Positions 24,914 through 34,022 of a stretch of 64,000 bases of DNA are shown one piece after another (position 1 is the first letter of the stretch; every line of letters starts with the position of its first letter). Under the pieces are notes generated by a model. It did no database searches. It was not told the origin of the DNA and saw nothing but the letters and a program-made list of their open reading frames with translations. The stretch comes from Candidatus Methylomirabilis sp. (lineage in GTDB: Bacteria; Muiribacteriota; Ozemobacteria; Ozemobacterales; Ozemobacteraceae): assembly GCA_020722725.1 (NCBI GenBank), contig DYKG01000008.1, positions 30,836-94,835 on the forward strand. The letters run 5' to 3'. The position numbers and the translations under genes were made by a program.

Positions 24914-26772
24914 GAGTTTCGGCCCAGCTGCTTTTCAAGTTTTCGGCGAAGGTCTTGTGGTTCAAATGGTTTGGCGAGATAGTCGTTCATTCCTGCTTTG
25001 AGGCAGGCTTCCCGGTCGCCCTTCATCGCTTTGGCGGTCACCCCGATTACCGGCACATTCTGGTTCGGTCCCTGATTTCTTCGCAACTCTTCAACGATCA
25101 TCAGCCCATTCCAGCCTGGCAGGCACCAGTCCATGATTACTGCATCGAATCTCTGTCGGTGCAAAATTTCCGTGGCCTTGATCCCATTGTCGACGCTTAC
25201 CACCTGATACCCCAGATCAACCATGCACTGGGTGGCAAATTTTAAACAGAATTTGTCGTCTTCAACCAGCAGGATGGTAATGTTACCTGGTTCAGGTCTG
25301 GTTGATCGCCCGGCATGCATGGCCTTATCAGAAGTCTGAGACTCTTTTAAGACTTTTTCTCCGGGCAAATCAAATGGAATATGAAAAAAGAATTCTGACC
25401 CCTTGCCCAGGGTGCTGCAACAACCCATGGTTCCGCCCATCAGGTCAACCAGGCGTTTGGAAATAGCCAGCCCGAGCCCGGTACCGCCGAATTTCCTTGT
25501 CGTGCTTGAGTTGGCCTGGGTGAATTTTCCGAAAATTTTGGGCAGATCGTTTTGCGAAATACCTATTCCGGAATCTTCTACGGTAACATCGGCAAAAAAA
25601 GTATCATCTTCACTCTTGTGGCAGAAGGCTTTGATAAAGACATAGCCCTCACGGGTAAATTTTACCGCATTGCCGATCAGATTGATCATGACCTGTCTTA
25701 CTCTCTGGTGGTCACCGGAAACATCGTTTTCAAGCAGGAACCTGTCAAGCTCGAAGGTGATTTTAATCCCTTTTTCAATCGCCTTGGGTTCAAACAAGCT
25801 GACTATTTCTCTCACCATTGCACCGAATGAGAACGGTATTTTCTCAAGAATAAGCCGGTTTGCTTCAATTTTTGAAAGATCGAGAATGTCGTCGATCAAT
25901 GCCAGCAGAAGAGAGCCTGAAGATTTCACCGTAAGGGCGTAATCACGTTGTCGTTCATCCAGTCTGGTATTGAGCATAAGACTTATAAAGCCAAGAACCG
26001 AGTTCATCGGGGTGCGGATTTCATGACTCATGTTGGCGAGAAATTCACTTTTTGCCAGGTTTGCTGACTCAGCCTCTTCTTTTGATTTTTTCAACTGCTT
26101 TTCGAATTCTTTTCTCGCGGCAATTTCTCTGGCAAGCTCGGCGTTTGCCTTTTCAAGTTTGCTGGTGCGATCTCTTACCCTTTTTTCGAGAGTGTCGAGA
26201 GTTTGTTTCAGCGCGATTTCTGCATTTTTGCGGGCAGTTATCTCGGTAATTATCAACACTGCGCGATTGAGTGAAGATGATGGTGATTTTATGGAGCTGC
26301 AAACCAGGGAAAGGTATTTGATTGAATTTTTTACCAGTATTTCCAGTTCATCCTGGTAAATCACCTTTTCGGTAATGCAGTGCGTTATTCCCTGGCGTAA
26401 ATTGCGCGCCGCGTTTTCCTGAAAGTAGCTCCAGACTGGCTGATTGATTATCTCATCATAATCTTTTTCGAGAATTCGCATGCCCGAGCCATTTATGACA
26501 AGTAATCTGCCTACTTCGTCAATCAGGCTCACCCAGTTGGGCGAGGCCTCGATAAGGCTCTGATACTTAATGTCTGAATTGGCCACAAGCAGAGAAGAAA
26601 GCTTCATTCTTTCTGTAAGTGTTCTCTGAAGGGCTTCTTCTGTTTTTTTCAGGGCAGTAACATCCGCGAAAATTGCAACCATGCAGCTTTTTCCCTCGCA
26701 GCACATGTTACATGGGTGCATTTCGAGGGAGAGATAAAGAACTTTGCCTTCCTGAGCCTGAAATTCAATCAT
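24904..26772 (-). CDS. Hybrid sensor histidine kinase (PAS-HisKA-HATPase-REC), main part of a frameshifted gene
   Basis: 622 residues. In order: the second half of a PAS domain (to about residue 45), a complete PAS (about 70-185), a coiled coil (about 185-240), HisKA with the phosphorylated His in FLANMSHEIRTPMN (around 250), and HATPase_c with N-box INLIGNAVKFT, G1 VEDSGIGIS and G2 GGTGLGLAIS. A C-terminal receiver with VIMDWCLPGWNG completes it. There are no membrane spans, so it is cytosolic. The true N-terminus is in another frame (26829-27053): reading back from the Met gives FSETLKPQIKQIFLSFHEGRKKPA, which continues that upstream PAS. It probably signals to the convergent receiver gene or by internal phosphorelay. 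Confidence 0.88.
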   Translation of the reverse strand: MIEFQAQEGKVLYLSLEMHPCNMCCEGKSCMVAIFADVTALKKTEEALQRTLTERMKLSSLLVANSDIKYQSLIEASPNWVSLIDEVGRLLVINGSGMRILEKDYDEIINQPVWSYFQENAARNLRQGITHCITEKVIYQDELEILVKNSIKYLSLVCSSIKSPSSSLNRAVLIITEITARKNAEIALKQTLDTLEKRVRDRTSKLEKANAELAREIAARKEFEKQLKKSKEEAESANLAKSEFLANMSHEIRTPMNSVLGFISLMLNTRLDERQRDYALTVKSSGSLLLALIDDILDLSKIEANRLILEKIPFSFGAMVREIVSLFEPKAIEKGIKITFELDRFLLENDVSGDHQRVRQVMINLIGNAVKFTREGYVFIKAFCHKSEDDTFFADVTVEDSGIGISQNDLPKIFGKFTQANSSTTRKFGGTGLGLAISKRLVDLMGGTMGCCSTLGKGSEFFFHIPFDLPGEKVLKESQTSDKAMHAGRSTRPEPGNITILLVEDDKFCLKFATQCMVDLGYQVVSVDNGIKATEILHRQRFDAVIMDWCLPGWNGLMIVEELRRNQGPNQNVPVIGVTAKAMKGDREACLKAGMNDYLAKPFEPQDLRRKLEKQLGRNSQA

Positions 26773-26828
26773 TGCAGGCTTTTTTCTGCCCTCATGAAAA
26801 GAAAGAAAAATTTGTTTTATCTGTGGTT

Positions 26829-27053
26829 TTAAGGTCTCTGAAAATAGCGAAAAAGGCTTATCCCTGAGCTTTTTTCCGGGCTGATCGAAAACAATCGACA
26901 GCTAACGGGGTTCAACTTTATAATTTCACCTTCGCCATCGATAAGCATTATCGCCGCCGAAGCTTTCTCGGTAAAAGCCTTGAAAAATCGATCAAACTCG
27001 CACGGAAGCGGGCCTTTGTTATCCATAATCAGCCTTATATAATTTTTTACCAT
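26829..27053 (-). pseudogene. N-terminal PAS fragment of the hybrid histidine kinase, separated by a frameshift
   Basis: 74 codons with the first half of a PAS domain (FDRFFKAFTEKASAAIMLIDGEGEIIKLNPVSCRLF...SLFRYF). A shift of one base around 26836-26846, near a run of T on the coding strand, would join it without a stop to the main kinase frame. The combined protein would be about 715 residues. The fragment alone has no use. An authentic mutation, programmed slippage or an assembly error are all possible. The neighbouring receiver gene shows a similar fault. Confidence 0.7.
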
Positions 27054-27120
27054 TATAACGCCAATTTGAAAAAAATAAAATGCTTAAAAAGAGCCTGTTG
27101 TGGTTATATTTGGCAATTGT

Positions 27121-27148
27121 TTGAAAAAGAATGAATAAAGTCTATAAT
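27121..27148 (+). promoter_or_regulatory. Sigma70-type promoter of the nitrilase gene, near-leaderless
   Basis: TTGAAA (27121-27126), a 16-bp spacer and a consensus TATAAT (27143-27148). The expected start of transcription is about 27155, one base before the ATG at 27156, and no ribosome binding site is visible. The mRNA may be leaderless. Confidence 0.55.
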
Positions 27149-27155
27149 CTCAATC

Positions 27156-27977
27156 ATGGAGCAAAGATCATCAATCAAAATTGCCATGGCTCAAAGCAGA
27201 ATTAAAAGCGATATTGCTGAAAATTGTCGGGCCATTGAAGAGCATATACAAAAGGCTGCCGGAATGGGAGCCAGGCTGATTCACCTGCCCGAAGGAGCCT
27301 TGTCAGGATATGTGAAAAGTCAGATTACTGACTGGCGGGAATTTGACTGGAATAAGTTTGAAAACTCGATCAAAAGCCTTTGTTATGCTGCGGCAAAACA
27401 TAAAATTTTTGTGGTGGTGGGCGGAGTAAAATCTCTGCCATTTCCCCATCGCCCATATAACAGCCTTTTCGTTGTCAGCGATAATGGTGAACTTCTCGGG
27501 CGCTATGATAAGCGTATGATTTCAAATACCGAATTGAAAAGCTGGTTCACTCCGGGGCAAAAACCTTTTGTTTTTTCAATTGATGGTTATCGATTTGGTC
27601 TGGCAACCTGTATTGAAATTAATTTCCCCGAAATTTTTCTTGATTACGGTCGTCAGAACGTCGATTGCATCCTCTGCTCATCCTACTCTGAAAATCTGTT
27701 CTTCAAGACTTTGGCACAGGCTCACGCATCATTTAACAGCTGTTGGTTCAGCCTTGTCGTTCCTGCAAATGTCAGTAATACAATGTCGAGCCTGGCATGC
27801 GGGCCTGATGGTAAGGTTATAAAAACTGCAAGAAAGAACAGCGCCAGCCTGACTTGCTTTGAAATTGTTCCGGCAGATCCATCTTTTGAGATTGCCCTTC
27901 AACGAGCCCGCCCCTGGCGACAGAAAGTCCGGTCAGCGGATTTCTATAAGCCTTATCAAATAATTGCTGAAAGTTAA
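27156..27977 (+). CDS. Carbon-nitrogen hydrolase (nitrilase superfamily)
   Basis: 273 residues, a single nitrilase-fold domain. The catalytic triad is readable: Glu46 in LPEGALSGY, Lys119 in GRYDKRMI, and the nucleophile Cys152 in LATCIEINFPE. It hydrolyses an amide or C-N bond, but the substrate is open; omega-amidase, N-carbamoyl amidase and other branches look alike at this level. It has no signal peptide. It heads a run of genes (pyruvate-kinase-like, etfB, etfA, FAD dehydrogenase) with short gaps of 9-18 bp, so it may be co-transcribed with them. There is no binding site before its ATG. Confidence 0.88.
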   Translation: MEQRSSIKIAMAQSRIKSDIAENCRAIEEHIQKAAGMGARLIHLPEGALSGYVKSQITDWREFDWNKFENSIKSLCYAAAKHKIFVVVGGVKSLPFPHRPYNSLFVVSDNGELLGRYDKRMISNTELKSWFTPGQKPFVFSIDGYRFGLATCIEINFPEIFLDYGRQNVDCILCSSYSENLFFKTLAQAHASFNSCWFSLVVPANVSNTMSSLACGPDGKVIKTARKNSASLTCFEIVPADPSFEIALQRARPWRQKVRSADFYKPYQIIAES

Positions 27978-27986
27978 AACCACAAA

Positions 27987-28976
27987 ATGCAGATTATCTC
28001 AACTATTGGCCCTTCAAGTATTGAACCGCGAAATCTTGCGCTGCTGAGCCAGCATTCTACTTCAATAAGAATAAATGTTGCGCACTTGAGCCAGGCAGAT
28101 CTTGCCGAATGGTTGGATTTGCTCGATCAGCACCGCCGAGATTCGGGCAGGAATTTTCGCATTATTCTTGACCTTCAGGGAGCCAAGGTAAGAATTGGCA
28201 GATTTCCCGCAGTTGATCAGCTGGATGAAAACCTTACGATTTTTCCTGGTGATTTATCTGACGATTGCAGGCGAATTCCGGTTCCCAATGAAAGGGTTTT
28301 TCAGCAGAGTTCAGTTGGTGACCGTCTTTTATTGAATGATCGTCGGGTGATTCTGGAAGTTGTGAAACAGTCTTCTGACTATCTGGAGGTTAAAGTCAGG
28401 CAGAATGGAGCTTTGAGCTCTTATAAAGGCTTAAATTCTCCTGACCGGGTATTTGAAATGGCGAGGGTTATGCCTGGCGATGCTGCCGCAATAAAGGCTG
28501 TCGCTGGTTTTTGCAACGTTTCTTTTGCAGTTTCCTTTGTTGCAGATGGTAATGAGGCTGGCCTTTTCAAGCCTTTAACCGGCAACTCACCCCTGATCGC
28601 GAAAATCGAGCAGGTTGCTGCTTTTGACCATCTTAAAGAGATTGCAGCTCAATTCGACGAACTCTGGTTGTGCCGCGGAGATCTCGGTGCGGAAGCAGGT
28701 TTCGCTCGCCTGGGAGAGCTGCAGCGAAGATTTGTCGGGAGCATTCATGAACTCGAAAAGCCATGTCTGCTGGCCGGAGAGGTTCTTGGTTCGATGACTG
28801 TTCTGAATCAACCATCCCGGGCAGAAATTGTACAGCTTTCTGATGCTTTGAACGATGGATTCCGCGGCTTTATTTTATCAGACGAAACAGCCGTGGGTAA
28901 GCAGTTACCGGCGGTTTTCAGATTTCTTGAAACATTTTTCCCTCAGACCGCACAACCTCTTGCTAAGCCTGATTAA
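27987..28976 (+). CDS. Pyruvate-kinase-like barrel protein lacking the C-terminal domain
   Basis: 329 residues against about 470 for pyruvate kinase. The barrel and inserted B domain are recognisable: STIGPSS, RINVAH (canonical R-x-N-x-S-H), DLQGAKVR (canonical DLQGPKIR), a Lys in LIAKIEQVAAFD, LCRGDLGAEAG and LSDETAVGKQLPAV. The whole allosteric C-terminal domain is absent. Most catalytic motifs are conserved with single changes (Pro to Ala in DLQGA, Ser to Ala in NVAH). It may be an unregulated kinase or a relative with another substrate. It sits nine bases after the nitrilase stop and 18 before etfB, linking it to lactate/pyruvate metabolism. No clear binding site is seen. Confidence 0.8.
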   Translation: MQIISTIGPSSIEPRNLALLSQHSTSIRINVAHLSQADLAEWLDLLDQHRRDSGRNFRIILDLQGAKVRIGRFPAVDQLDENLTIFPGDLSDDCRRIPVPNERVFQQSSVGDRLLLNDRRVILEVVKQSSDYLEVKVRQNGALSSYKGLNSPDRVFEMARVMPGDAAAIKAVAGFCNVSFAVSFVADGNEAGLFKPLTGNSPLIAKIEQVAAFDHLKEIAAQFDELWLCRGDLGAEAGFARLGELQRRFVGSIHELEKPCLLAGEVLGSMTVLNQPSRAEIVQLSDALNDGFRGFILSDETAVGKQLPAVFRFLETFFPQTAQPLAKPD

Positions 28977-28994
28977 AAGCATTAAAATGGCAAC

Positions 28995-29783
28995 ATGAAA
29001 ATCGTAGTATGTATAAAACAGGTTCCTGATTCGAGCAAGGTAGATATCGATCCCGAGAATATGACACTCAAGCGTTACGGGGTTGAGAGTAAAATCAATC
29101 CATTCGATCTCTATGCGATTGAAACGGCAGTGAAGCTCAAGCAGACCATGAATGGTATGGTTTGCGCAGTAAGCATGGGCCCACCCCAGACCGAGGCTGC
29201 GATACGTGAGTCGTACATGCTGGGGGTCGATGAAGGGGTGCTGATGACTGACCGAAATTTTGCCGGTGCTGATGTGCTGGCAACCTCTTATGCTCTTTCA
29301 CAGGGAATTCTGGCCGGAGGCATGCCCGATCTGATTATCTGTGGCCGGCAGACTACAGATGGTGATACGGGTCAGGTAGGCCCTGAAATTGCCGAGTTTC
29401 TAAACATACCGCACCTTGCCTATGTCAATCGCATTGTTCAGGCTGACCAGGATGGAATAGTCGTTGAAATGGATATGCCTGAAACAATCGAGACGGTTCG
29501 TATTGGTTTTCCATGTCTGATAACTGTTGAAAAAGGAATTTACCAGCCAAGATTGCCTTCATTCAAGCTGAAAATGGAAACCAGAGAGCGGCCGGTAAGA
29601 AAAATGACCCTTGCTGACCTGCCCGACAAGAATCCCCAGAATTATGGTCTGAAGGGTTCCCCGACCCAGGTTATCCGGGTTTTTCCGCCACAGTCATCAA
29701 CGCAACGCGAAACCTGGGATGAATCGCCGGAAACCCTTTCTGAAAAAATATATGACAAGCTCAGTGAGTTGAAGTTTTTATGA
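28995..29783 (+). CDS. etfB: Electron transfer flavoprotein beta subunit
   Basis: 262 residues. It starts with MKIVVCIKQVPDSSKV, standard for EtfB. The nucleotide-binding loop reads CGRQTTDGDTGQVGPE (around 116-131), which resembles the FAD-binding version seen in electron-bifurcating ETFs and not the AMP-binding version of mitochondrial-type ETFs. It forms a heterodimer with EtfA in the cytosol and moves electrons between NADH, ferredoxin and the FAD dehydrogenase encoded two genes on. Its stop overlaps the etfA start (ATGA). The assignment to the bifurcating type is inference from that loop and from the neighbours. Confidence 0.95.
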   Translation: MKIVVCIKQVPDSSKVDIDPENMTLKRYGVESKINPFDLYAIETAVKLKQTMNGMVCAVSMGPPQTEAAIRESYMLGVDEGVLMTDRNFAGADVLATSYALSQGILAGGMPDLIICGRQTTDGDTGQVGPEIAEFLNIPHLAYVNRIVQADQDGIVVEMDMPETIETVRIGFPCLITVEKGIYQPRLPSFKLKMETRERPVRKMTLADLPDKNPQNYGLKGSPTQVIRVFPPQSSTQRETWDESPETLSEKIYDKLSELKFL

Positions 29784-30970
29784 GTACAATAAAAGTTCTT
29801 CCTTTCAGTAATCAGAACCTTGATGAACTCGTTGAGCTTTGCCCGTTCAACGCCATTGAAAAACTCGGCACCACAGTTGAGATCAATTCTGGCTGTCGCA
29901 TGTGTCGCGTTTGCCTGAAAAAGCGCCCGGATATTTTTGTTCTTGAGCTTCCTGGCGAAACCAGGAAAATTGATAAGTGTGATTGGCAGGGACTGGCGGT
30001 CTTTATCGAGCATCAAGCCGGTTCTGTGCACCCGGTTTCGTTCGAACTGATTGGAAAAGCCCGGGAGCTGGCTGGCAGAACCGGGCAACCGGTATTTTGC
30101 CTGCTGATCGGTCACCACATGCCTGGAATGGCTGAAGAAGCATTAAATTATGGTGTTGATAAGGTTTTTGTCTATGACCGGCCAGAACTGGGGCATTTTC
30201 GCATTGAGCCTTACACCGCAGTTTTTGCGGATTTTGTTAATCGTGCAAAACCTTCAGGAGTGCTGGTCGGAGGGACTTCAATCGGGCGTTCGCTCGCTCC
30301 CAGGGTTGCCGCCAGATTCAGAACCGGACTCACGGCCGATTGTACCATTCTGGATATTCAGAAAAATACTGATATTGACCAGATTCGACCAGCCTACGGC
30401 GGCAATATCATGGCACATATTCAGACCCCGAATCACCGGCCGCAGTTCGCTACCGTGCGGTATAAAATTTTCAACGCACCCGAAAAAATCCCTCCGGTGG
30501 GAACAATTGAATATTGCGATATTTCAAGCGAAAAATTAAAATCTTCAATTGAAGTTCTCGATGTCAGGCCGAAAGAAAAAGTGCGCTCAATCGAAGACGC
30601 TGATGCGATTGTGGTTGCCGGGAAGGGCGTTAAAAAAGAATCTGACCTTGCAATGGTTTTTGAACTCGCCGATGCCCTCGGGGCCATGACCGCCGGAACC
30701 CGACCATTGATCGAACAGGGCTGGTTCGACCCGCGTTTGCAGATTGGCCTTAGCGGCAGAACCGTAAAGCCGAAGTTGATAATTACCTGTGGTGTTTCCG
30801 GCTCGGTTCAATTTGCTGCCGGCATGCAGGGTGCCGACAATATAATTGCTATCAATAATGATCCCAGGGCTGCCATTTTTGATATGGCACATTATGCTGT
30901 GGTTGGCGACCTTTACCAGGTTTTGCCGGCATTGCTCGACAAAATTAGAAAGGGCAGGGCGATTCTATGA
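29780..30970 (+). CDS. etfA: Electron transfer flavoprotein alpha subunit with N-terminal 4Fe-4S segment
   Basis: 396 residues, longer than plain EtfA (about 320). The first ~60 residues form a ferredoxin-like insert with Cys21 (in LCPFNAI) and Cys39-x2-Cys42-x2-Cys45, enough ligands for one [4Fe-4S] cluster. The ETF alpha domain follows, with the FAD-binding C-terminal part [45 protein letters not shown] around 320-365. Such Fe-S EtfA forms occur in anaerobes whose Etf works with lactate or acyl-CoA dehydrogenases. It overlaps both neighbours by four bases, so the three genes are translated as a unit. Confidence 0.95.
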   Translation: MSTIKVLPFSNQNLDELVELCPFNAIEKLGTTVEINSGCRMCRVCLKKRPDIFVLELPGETRKIDKCDWQGLAVFIEHQAGSVHPVSFELIGKARELAGRTGQPVFCLLIGHHMPGMAEEALNYGVDKVFVYDRPELGHFRIEPYTAVFADFVNRAKPSGVLVGGTSIGRSLAPRVAARFRTGLTADCTILDIQKNTDIDQIRPAYGGNIMAHIQTPNHRPQFATVRYKIFNAPEKIPPVGTIEYCDISSEKLKSSIEVLDVRPKEKVRSIEDADAIVVAGKGVKKESDLAMVFELADALGAMTAGTRPLIEQGWFDPRLQIGLSGRTVKPKLIITCGVSGSVQFAAGMQGADNIIAINNDPRAAIFDMAHYAVVGDLYQVLPALLDKIRKGRAIL

Positions 30971-32361
30971 ACTTTCAACCGATAACCCAGGCAGACCTGG
31001 AATTTCTCGCCAATATCTGCGGGCAGGAAAACCTGATTTGTGGCAGTGAAATACATGAAGATTTCAGTCACGACGAGCTGGGAGACCTGCACCGGTTTCC
31101 TGAAATTCTGGTTTTGCCGGCAAATGCCCGGGAAATTTCTGAAATCATGAAATATGCCAATCAGCGCGGCATGGCCGTTACGCCGCGCGGGCAGGGTACT
31201 GGACTGGTTGGCGGGTCAGTGGCGATGCACGGTGGAATTATGATAAGCACTGCTCGAATGAATCGTATCCTTGAACTTGACCAGGAAAACCTTACTTTGA
31301 CCGTTGAGCCTGGAGTTCTGTTGATGGAAATCGCCGCCTATGTCGAAGCCCATGATCTTTTCTACCCTCCCGACCCCGGTGAAAAAAGCGCGTCGATCGG
31401 CGGAAATATCAGCACCAACGCCGGCGGAATGCGGGCAGTCAAATATGGCGTTACCCGCGATTATGTAAGAGCTCTCGAAGTTGTGCTTCCAGATGGTGAA
31501 ATAACCTGGCTTGGCGGCAAAATAGTTAAAAACAGCTCGGGATATAGCCTTAAAGATTTGATAATTGGATCAGAGGGAACGTTGGGAATTGTGACCAAAG
31601 CGGTTTTGCGACTTCTGCCCAGACCGGTAAAGGCAATCAGCCTGCTTGTTCCTTTTCCATGCCTTGAAAAAGCAATCGAAACGGTGCCGCTGATCATTCA
31701 GTCGAAAGCTGTTCCAACCGCGATAGAATACATGGAACGGGCAGTAATCGAAAATTCTGAAGATTTCCTCGGTAAAAAATTCCCCGATTCATCAGCCGAT
31801 GCATATCTGCTTCTTACCTTCGACGGCAACACCCGCGAAGATATTGAAAAAGATTATGAAAAAGTTGCGCATATCTGTTTGAAAAACGGTGCTCTCGATA
31901 TTCTGATTTCTGATACCCAGGAACGGCAGGAATCGATCTGGTCGGCTCGCGGTGCCTTTCTCGAGGCGATTAAAGCATCGACTACCGAGATGGATGAATG
32001 CGATGTGGTGGTGCCGCGCAACCGTGTTGCTGAATTTGTAAGGTTTACCAGACAGATTGAGAAAGAAGAAGGCCTGAGAATCAGAAGCTTTGGCCATGCC
32101 GGAGATGGAAACCTGCATGTTTACCTGTTGCGCGATCAGCTTGAACGGGATGAATTCAAAACCCGTCTGCATAAAAGCTTTGTCAGGCTTTATGACCGTG
32201 CCAGGGAGCTCGGAGGGCAGGTTTCAGGCGAGCACGGAATTGGCTTTGCCAAGCGAAGCTTTCTTGAAGAAGTTGCCGGAAAAGTTCAGCTTTCTCTGAT
32301 GCGCCAGATCAAACATGCGTTTGACCCTAAAGGCATACTCAATCCGGGAAAGGTAATCTGA
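30967..32361 (+). CDS. FAD-linked D-lactate/glycolate dehydrogenase (GlcD-type), Etf partner
   Basis: 464 residues. It has the FAD_binding_4 (PCMH) domain with [20 protein letters not shown] (around 75) and [21 protein letters not shown] (around 137). The FAD-oxidase C-terminal domain has [15 protein letters not shown] (around 376), [10 protein letters not shown] and [12 protein letters not shown] at the end. It oxidises a 2-hydroxy acid, most likely D-lactate or glycolate. Being fused into etfB-etfA by ATGA overlaps, it resembles the Ldh-EtfAB complex of acetogens, where lactate oxidation by NAD+ is driven by ferredoxin. Substrate choice cannot be read. There are no Cys-rich GlpC/GlcF-type partners nearby. 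Confidence 0.93.
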   Translation: MNFQPITQADLEFLANICGQENLICGSEIHEDFSHDELGDLHRFPEILVLPANAREISEIMKYANQRGMAVTPRGQGTGLVGGSVAMHGGIMISTARMNRILELDQENLTLTVEPGVLLMEIAAYVEAHDLFYPPDPGEKSASIGGNISTNAGGMRAVKYGVTRDYVRALEVVLPDGEITWLGGKIVKNSSGYSLKDLIIGSEGTLGIVTKAVLRLLPRPVKAISLLVPFPCLEKAIETVPLIIQSKAVPTAIEYMERAVIENSEDFLGKKFPDSSADAYLLLTFDGNTREDIEKDYEKVAHICLKNGALDILISDTQERQESIWSARGAFLEAIKASTTEMDECDVVVPRNRVAEFVRFTRQIEKEEGLRIRSFGHAGDGNLHVYLLRDQLERDEFKTRLHKSFVRLYDRARELGGQVSGEHGIGFAKRSFLEEVAGKVQLSLMRQIKHAFDPKGILNPGKVI

Positions 32362-32434
32362 ACATTTTGAAAACTTTCGTCATTTCGAAAGATATGGTAG
32401 GATAAGTTTACTATTGATGTCTGAGAGGTAGCCG

Positions 32435-33604
32435 ATGCGAAAAGTAACTGCCGGTTTACTGCTGGCTCTGGCCGTCTGTTGTCAATCATTGGTTCTGGTT
32501 TCGCCTGTTTGCCTGGCGCAGGCAGCTGAAGCCGAAATTAACGAGGAAGCCAATATCCTGTATCAGGAAGCCCTTGTCCTTAAAAAGCAGGGTAGCGTCG
32601 ATAAGGCGGTTGATGCATATCATCGTGCCATGCGAAAAGATCGGGGAATTCTGGCGTTTGATGACGAAGGGTTGATCGAGGCTCTGAAAAAGGATTGTGA
32701 ACAGAAACTGGAAAAAGATCCCAACGATGTGAAAACCATCGAAACTCTGGCTTTTGTAAACGCAGTCTGTTACTCAGATTACCAGGCCGCGATTAAAAAC
32801 TACGAAAAGGTGGTTGAGCTGGTTACCGATGAAGCAGTTAAAGAAAAGACGATTGCTCTGATTGAACGCCTTAAGGCCACTGCCGAAGCTCAGCAGCAAT
32901 TTCAGACAGAAGTTGCCCGGGAAATTCGTGAAGAGCGTCTGAAAAGCTGGAGTGAAATGGAGCGGATTGAGCGCTATGGTGAAGAAGCCGCAGAAGCTCA
33001 GGAAAAAGCCAGGGCGCTGGCAGAAAAATATAAAGAAAAAGACAGCCTGAAAAACAGGGTTCCACAGCTCGAACAGGAATTGAGCGATATGCGTGAAGCT
33101 CTGGATAAAGCCAAACGGATGTGGTACACGCTAAAAGATGATCTTTACGATCGCCGCCGTCGCCGCCTTGAGGACGATATCGAAGTTAAGGAAAAAGAAC
33201 TGAGTAAAGCCCGAGAAGAGCTCGAAGGAGTCGAAGAAGACACCGCGCAGCTTGAAAGGGAAGTGCAATTCAAAAAGCAGCAGGATCAGCAGAGCGCCGT
33301 AAAAACTTACGATAATTATCAGAATCCAAACGGCCAGAATCCCGAAACCCAGGGGTCAGACGACAATGGGCAAAGCGAACCCCCGCCCGGCGATCTGCCT
33401 GCTGCTCCACCATCAAATGATTATGGCAGTTCCGATGACTCTCAGAGCTCTGATGGGCAAGCTTCGGACGACATTCCCGATACTGAAGAACCTTTGCCGG
33501 CAGTTGAAAATCCTGATTTTCCCAGCAGCAGTTCAGAACCGTCGGTTAATGAGACACCCGAAGAGCGTGAAAAAAGACTTCAGGATCTGATAAACAATCT
33601 TTGA
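32435..33604 (+). CDS. Exported TPR/coiled-coil protein with acidic disordered tail
   Basis: 389 residues. A signal peptide (about 1-30) ends at CLAQAAEA; the Cys is not in a good lipobox. One or two TPR units follow (EEANILYQEALVLKKQGSVDKAVDAYHRAM, and a second around 105-125). A long charged coiled coil runs from about 150 to 290 (EMERIERYGEEAAEAQEKA, DIEVKEKELSKAREELEG). A Pro/Ser/Asp-rich low-complexity tail covers about 295-370, with a short helix at the end. I infer a periplasmic scaffold or spacer. It has its own spacing from the upstream operon (74 bp) and a strong terminator after it. Confidence 0.8.
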   Translation: MRKVTAGLLLALAVCCQSLVLVSPVCLAQAAEAEINEEANILYQEALVLKKQGSVDKAVDAYHRAMRKDRGILAFDDEGLIEALKKDCEQKLEKDPNDVKTIETLAFVNAVCYSDYQAAIKNYEKVVELVTDEAVKEKTIALIERLKATAEAQQQFQTEVAREIREERLKSWSEMERIERYGEEAAEAQEKARALAEKYKEKDSLKNRVPQLEQELSDMREALDKAKRMWYTLKDDLYDRRRRRLEDDIEVKEKELSKAREELEGVEEDTAQLEREVQFKKQQDQQSAVKTYDNYQNPNGQNPETQGSDDNGQSEPPPGDLPAAPPSNDYGSSDDSQSSDGQASDDIPDTEEPLPAVENPDFPSSSSEPSVNETPEEREKRLQDLINNL

Positions 33605-33623
33605 ATCAGAAAAATAGAAAAAC

Positions 33624-33654
33624 AAAAAACCGCCGTTTAACACGGCGGTTTTTT
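33624..33654. terminator. Rho-independent terminator (bidirectional)
   Basis: AACCGCCGT (33628-33636) and ACGGCGGTT (33642-33650) flank TTAAC, with A-runs before and six T after. It separates the convergent coiled-coil gene and ferredoxin gene. Confidence 0.92.
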
Positions 33655-33663
33655 ATTAAAAAA

Positions 33664-33834
33664 TTACAGGCTGAGAGCTTCAACCGGGCATGAAGAAACG
33701 CATGCACCGCACTCAATACACCCGTCGCCCTTATAGGCAACCTTGCCGTCTCTCATTTCAAGAACTTCAACCGGGCATGTGCCGGTGCAGGCGCCACAAC
33801 CAACGCATTTTTCGCTGTCAATCTTAATAGCCAT
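33664..33834 (-). CDS. 2[4Fe-4S] ferredoxin
   Basis: 56 residues from the ATG at 33834, which has AAGGAG about seven bases upstream; an upstream in-frame ATG at 33858 does not. Two classic cluster motifs are present, CVGCGACTGTCPV and CIECGACVSSCPV, as in clostridial ferredoxin. It is a low-potential cytosolic electron carrier and a plausible redox partner for the Etf/dehydrogenase complex and other anaerobic oxidoreductases. It is transcribed alone and ends at a shared bidirectional terminator. Confidence 0.95.
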   Translation of the reverse strand: MAIKIDSEKCVGCGACTGTCPVEVLEMRDGKVAYKGDGCIECGACVSSCPVEALSL

Positions 33835-34022
33835 CTTGTTCTCCTTCGTAATCTGCAAAATTGCTGACGAATTGCAAACTGATGATAAACAAAATCGACA
33901 ATTTTGTAAAGTTTTGGTTTAAAAATATGACACAGGTTTTGGGCTGTTTTTCTGGTTCACAAAAACGATTATTGTGATAAAATCTATATTCATAATTTAT
34001 TGTACTCCCGGAGAAACCATGC

